A DNA stretch of 5,194 nt, taken from assembly GCA_023266245.1 (NCBI GenBank), contig JAHFRO010000173.1, forward strand, positions 1 to 5,194, given 5' to 3'. The translations under genes and the position numbers were made by a program. This document shows positions 3,757 through 5,194 of the stretch, piece after piece. The notes below the pieces were generated by a model. That model had not been told where the DNA came from. It was given only the letters and a program-made list of their open reading frames with translations, and searched no databases. The DNA is from Betaproteobacteria bacterium. Lineage in GTDB: Bacteria; Pseudomonadota; Gammaproteobacteria; Burkholderiales; SG8-41. How positions within the stretch are numbered: the stretch's first letter is position 1; every line of letters starts with the position of its first letter.

Positions 3757-5194
3757 ATGCCGCTCAAGACTGTCACGGGAAAACACGCCGATCCGCGCAA
3801 GGGACGCGGCGCAGGCATCAACCCCGAGGGGCGCTTCGAGTCAGTCACCCGCGAGGCGTTCGACGACGGCTGGGCAACGCCGCCCGAGGACGAACTACCG
3901 CCGCTCAAGACTTACGTCACTGCGGAAAAAGTGAAGAGCATCATCTCACGCAACGACTCGCCCGACATTCCGTTCACGCAGTCGATCAACCCTTACCAGG
4001 GCTGCGAGCATGGCTGTGTCTACTGTGTAGATGGCGATACGCCTATCCTAATGGCCGATGGCAGGACGCGGCCGATCGAGGATGTGCGTGCCGGCGACGC
4101 GGTCTACGGCACGGTGCGCCGCGGCTGGTACCGGCGATATGTGAAGGCGCGCGTGCTCGCGCACTGGAGCGTCATCAAGCCGGCGTATCGGATATCCCTT
4201 GAAGACGGCACGTGCCTGGTCGCAGGCGCGGACCACCGGTTCCTCACTGAACGCGGCTGGAAGTTTGTCACCGATACCGATGCCCGAAGCGGCCCACAGC
4301 GGCCACATCTTACGACCCGCAACAAACTCATGGGCACTGGAGCCTTCGCGCCCCCGCCCGCGAGAGACCGTGATTACCGGCTCGGTTACCTGTGCGGCCT
4401 CATACGAGGCGATGGCCTACTGGCGTCGTACCACTACCAACGAGCTGGCCGGGTGCGCGACGACCAGCACCATTTCCGTCTGGCACTATGCGACACGGAA
4501 GCGCTTCAGCGGGCGCAGGAGTATCTACGCGACTGGCAGATCGTCACGCAGGAATTTGTGTTTCAGAAAGCCGTCGCCGAACGCCGGGTCATGCATGCGA
4601 TCCGCACGCACGCGCGCCCGAAGGTGGAACAGATCCGCGCGCTCATCGCCTGGCCCGCAGCGCCTTCGCCGGGGTGGACCGCCGGATTTCTCGCCGGGAT
4701 TTTTGACGCCGAAGGCAGCTACAGCCAGGGCATCTTGAGAATCAGCAACACGGATGAAGAGATCATTGCCTGGATCGGCCGCTGTCTTCGGACGCTCAAT
4801 TTCCGTTTTGTTCTGGAGCAGGTCAATCAAACAAAACCTGTGAAAGTCGTACGCCTGACCGGGGGACTGCGCGAACATCTGCGCTTCTTTCATGGCGTGG
4901 ATCCTGCAATCACCCGCAAGTTGGAGATCGAGGGGCAGGCCGTGAAGAGCGATGCGTGTCTGGGGGTCGTCAGCATTGAACCGCTCGGCAAGGCGCTGCG
5001 GCTTTACGACATCACGACGGAAACCGGGGACTTCATCGCAAACGGGGTGGTGAGCCACAACTGTTACGCCCGGCCCACGCACGCCTACCGCAACCTCTCG
5101 CCGGGCATAGACTTCGAGACGCGGCTCTTCGCCAAGGTGAACGCCGCCGAGAAGCTGCGGGAGGAACTCTCGCGACCCGGCTACCGCTGTGAGG
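3757..5194 (+). CDS. PA0069-family radical SAM protein interrupted by an intein, 3' partial
   Basis: The frame is open from ATG 3757 to the right edge (479 codons, no stop). The N-extein (residues 1-89) has the family's opening motif RKGRGAGINPEGRFES (14-29) and then DIPFTQSINPYQGCEHGCVY (70-89). The host protein resumes at residue 436 with CYARPTHAYRNLSPGIDFET. After removal of residues 90-435 the sequence reads CEHGCVYCYARPTHAY, the CX3CX2C motif that holds the [4Fe-4S] cluster for S-adenosylmethionine cleavage (Cys83, Cys87 and Cys436). These proteins resemble spore photoproduct lyase and Rv2578c-type radical SAM enzymes; their substrate is unknown and they are expected in the cytoplasm. 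ATG 3757 is preferred because the family motif follows directly; no ribosome binding site is visible. The remaining radical SAM barrel lies beyond the window. The gene may be cotranscribed with the DUF2520 gene 55 bases upstream, though a heptamer array lies between them. Confidence 0.93.
   Translation, partial: MPLKTVTGKHADPRKGRGAGINPEGRFESVTREAFDDGWATPPEDELPPLKTYVTAEKVKSIISRNDSPDIPFTQSINPYQGCEHGCVYCVDGDTPILMADGRTRPIEDVRAGDAVYGTVRRGWYRRYVKARVLAHWSVIKPAYRISLEDGTCLVAGADHRFLTERGWKFVTDTDARSGPQRPHLTTRNKLMGTGAFAPPPARDRDYRLGYLCGLIRGDGLLASYHYQRAGRVRDDQHHFRLALCDTEALQRAQEYLRDWQIVTQEFVFQKAVAERRVMHAIRTHARPKVEQIRALIAWPAAPSPGWTAGFLAGIFDAEGSYSQGILRISNTDEEIIAWIGRCLRTLNFRFVLEQVNQTKPVKVVRLTGGLREHLRFFHGVDPAITRKLEIEGQAVKSDACLGVVSIEPLGKALRLYDITTETGDFIANGVVSHNCYARPTHAYRNLSPGIDFETRLFAKVNAAEKLREELSRPGYRCE
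4024..5061 (+). mobile_element. Full-length intein with LAGLIDADG homing endonuclease
   Basis: This in-frame element of 346 residues is host-protein residues 90-435. The N-terminal splicing block is CVDGDTPILMADGRTRPIED, with Cys1 as nucleophile. Block B is CLVAGADHRFLTERGW with His160; the residue three before it is Gly instead of the usual Thr or Ser. The endonuclease has two LAGLIDADG motifs about 100 residues apart: LGYLCGLIRGDG (209-220, acidic Asp219) and FLAGIFDAEGSY (311-322, acidic Glu319). Block F is LYDITTETGDFIANG (Asp418), and block G is VVSHN followed by Cys436. All class 1 splicing residues except the block B Thr/Ser are present, so both splicing and homing look intact. The 5-base sequence ACTGT occurs at both junctions (4022-4026 and 5060-5064). 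Inteins of this type excise after translation and spread by cutting intein-free alleles. Confidence 0.95.

Noticed and set aside
4199..4738. Plus-strand open frame in another frame inside the intein
   Set aside because: Its product lacks motifs, whereas the main frame gives both LAGLIDADG motifs and the splicing blocks.
4525..5082. Antisense open frame opposite the intein
   Set aside because: It crosses the intein-extein boundary on the wrong strand and resembles no known protein; the plus frame explains all the sequence.

Overview
The window is GC-rich, tightly packed bacterial DNA. It carries parts or all of five protein-coding genes and no RNA genes. The gene families point to a proteobacterium, most plausibly a betaproteobacterium or an uncultured relative: a cobalamin-binding radical SAM protein with a DUF4080 tail, a Tat-exported PhoD phosphatase, a small YWY-type orphan protein, a Rossmann/DUF2520 protein and a PA0069-family radical SAM protein. 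The taxonomic guess rests on remembered family distributions and is only moderately secure.

Layout. At 2-577 (+) lies the 3' end of the B12/radical SAM gene. It converges on a PhoD-type alkaline phosphatase/phosphodiesterase at 624-2165 (-). A 239-base divergent control region (2166-2404) follows. On the phoD side it holds a candidate PHO box placed exactly 10 bp from a -10 element; on the other side it holds three copies of a CACGGAA-rich repeat. Three genes then read rightwards: a 110-residue orphan protein (2405-2737), a DUF2520 protein with a GTG start (2829-3701), and a PA0069-family radical SAM gene that runs off the right edge (3757-5194).

The most striking element is an intein of 346 residues (4024-5061) inside the radical SAM gene. 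It has complete splicing junctions (Cys1, His-Asn, +1 Cys) and a two-motif LAGLIDADG homing endonuclease. It sits inside the CX3CX2C motif that binds the [4Fe-4S] cluster, immediately before the third cysteine, so the enzyme should be inactive until the intein leaves. A cysteine lies at extein position -3, a geometry compatible with redox-gated splicing.

A second theme is that every gap between genes contains short-period repetitive DNA: heptamer arrays at 592-623 and 3720-3747, a CACGGAA repeat at 2241-2380, and a large imperfect inverted repeat at 2698-2802. The left arm of the last one encodes the final 13 residues of the orphan protein and is followed by a T-run, so it may have replaced the native gene end and may act as a terminator or attenuator.

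The genes do not form an obvious single pathway. phoD fits phosphate-starvation scavenging. Both radical SAM proteins and the DUF2520 protein belong to families whose substrates are unknown.
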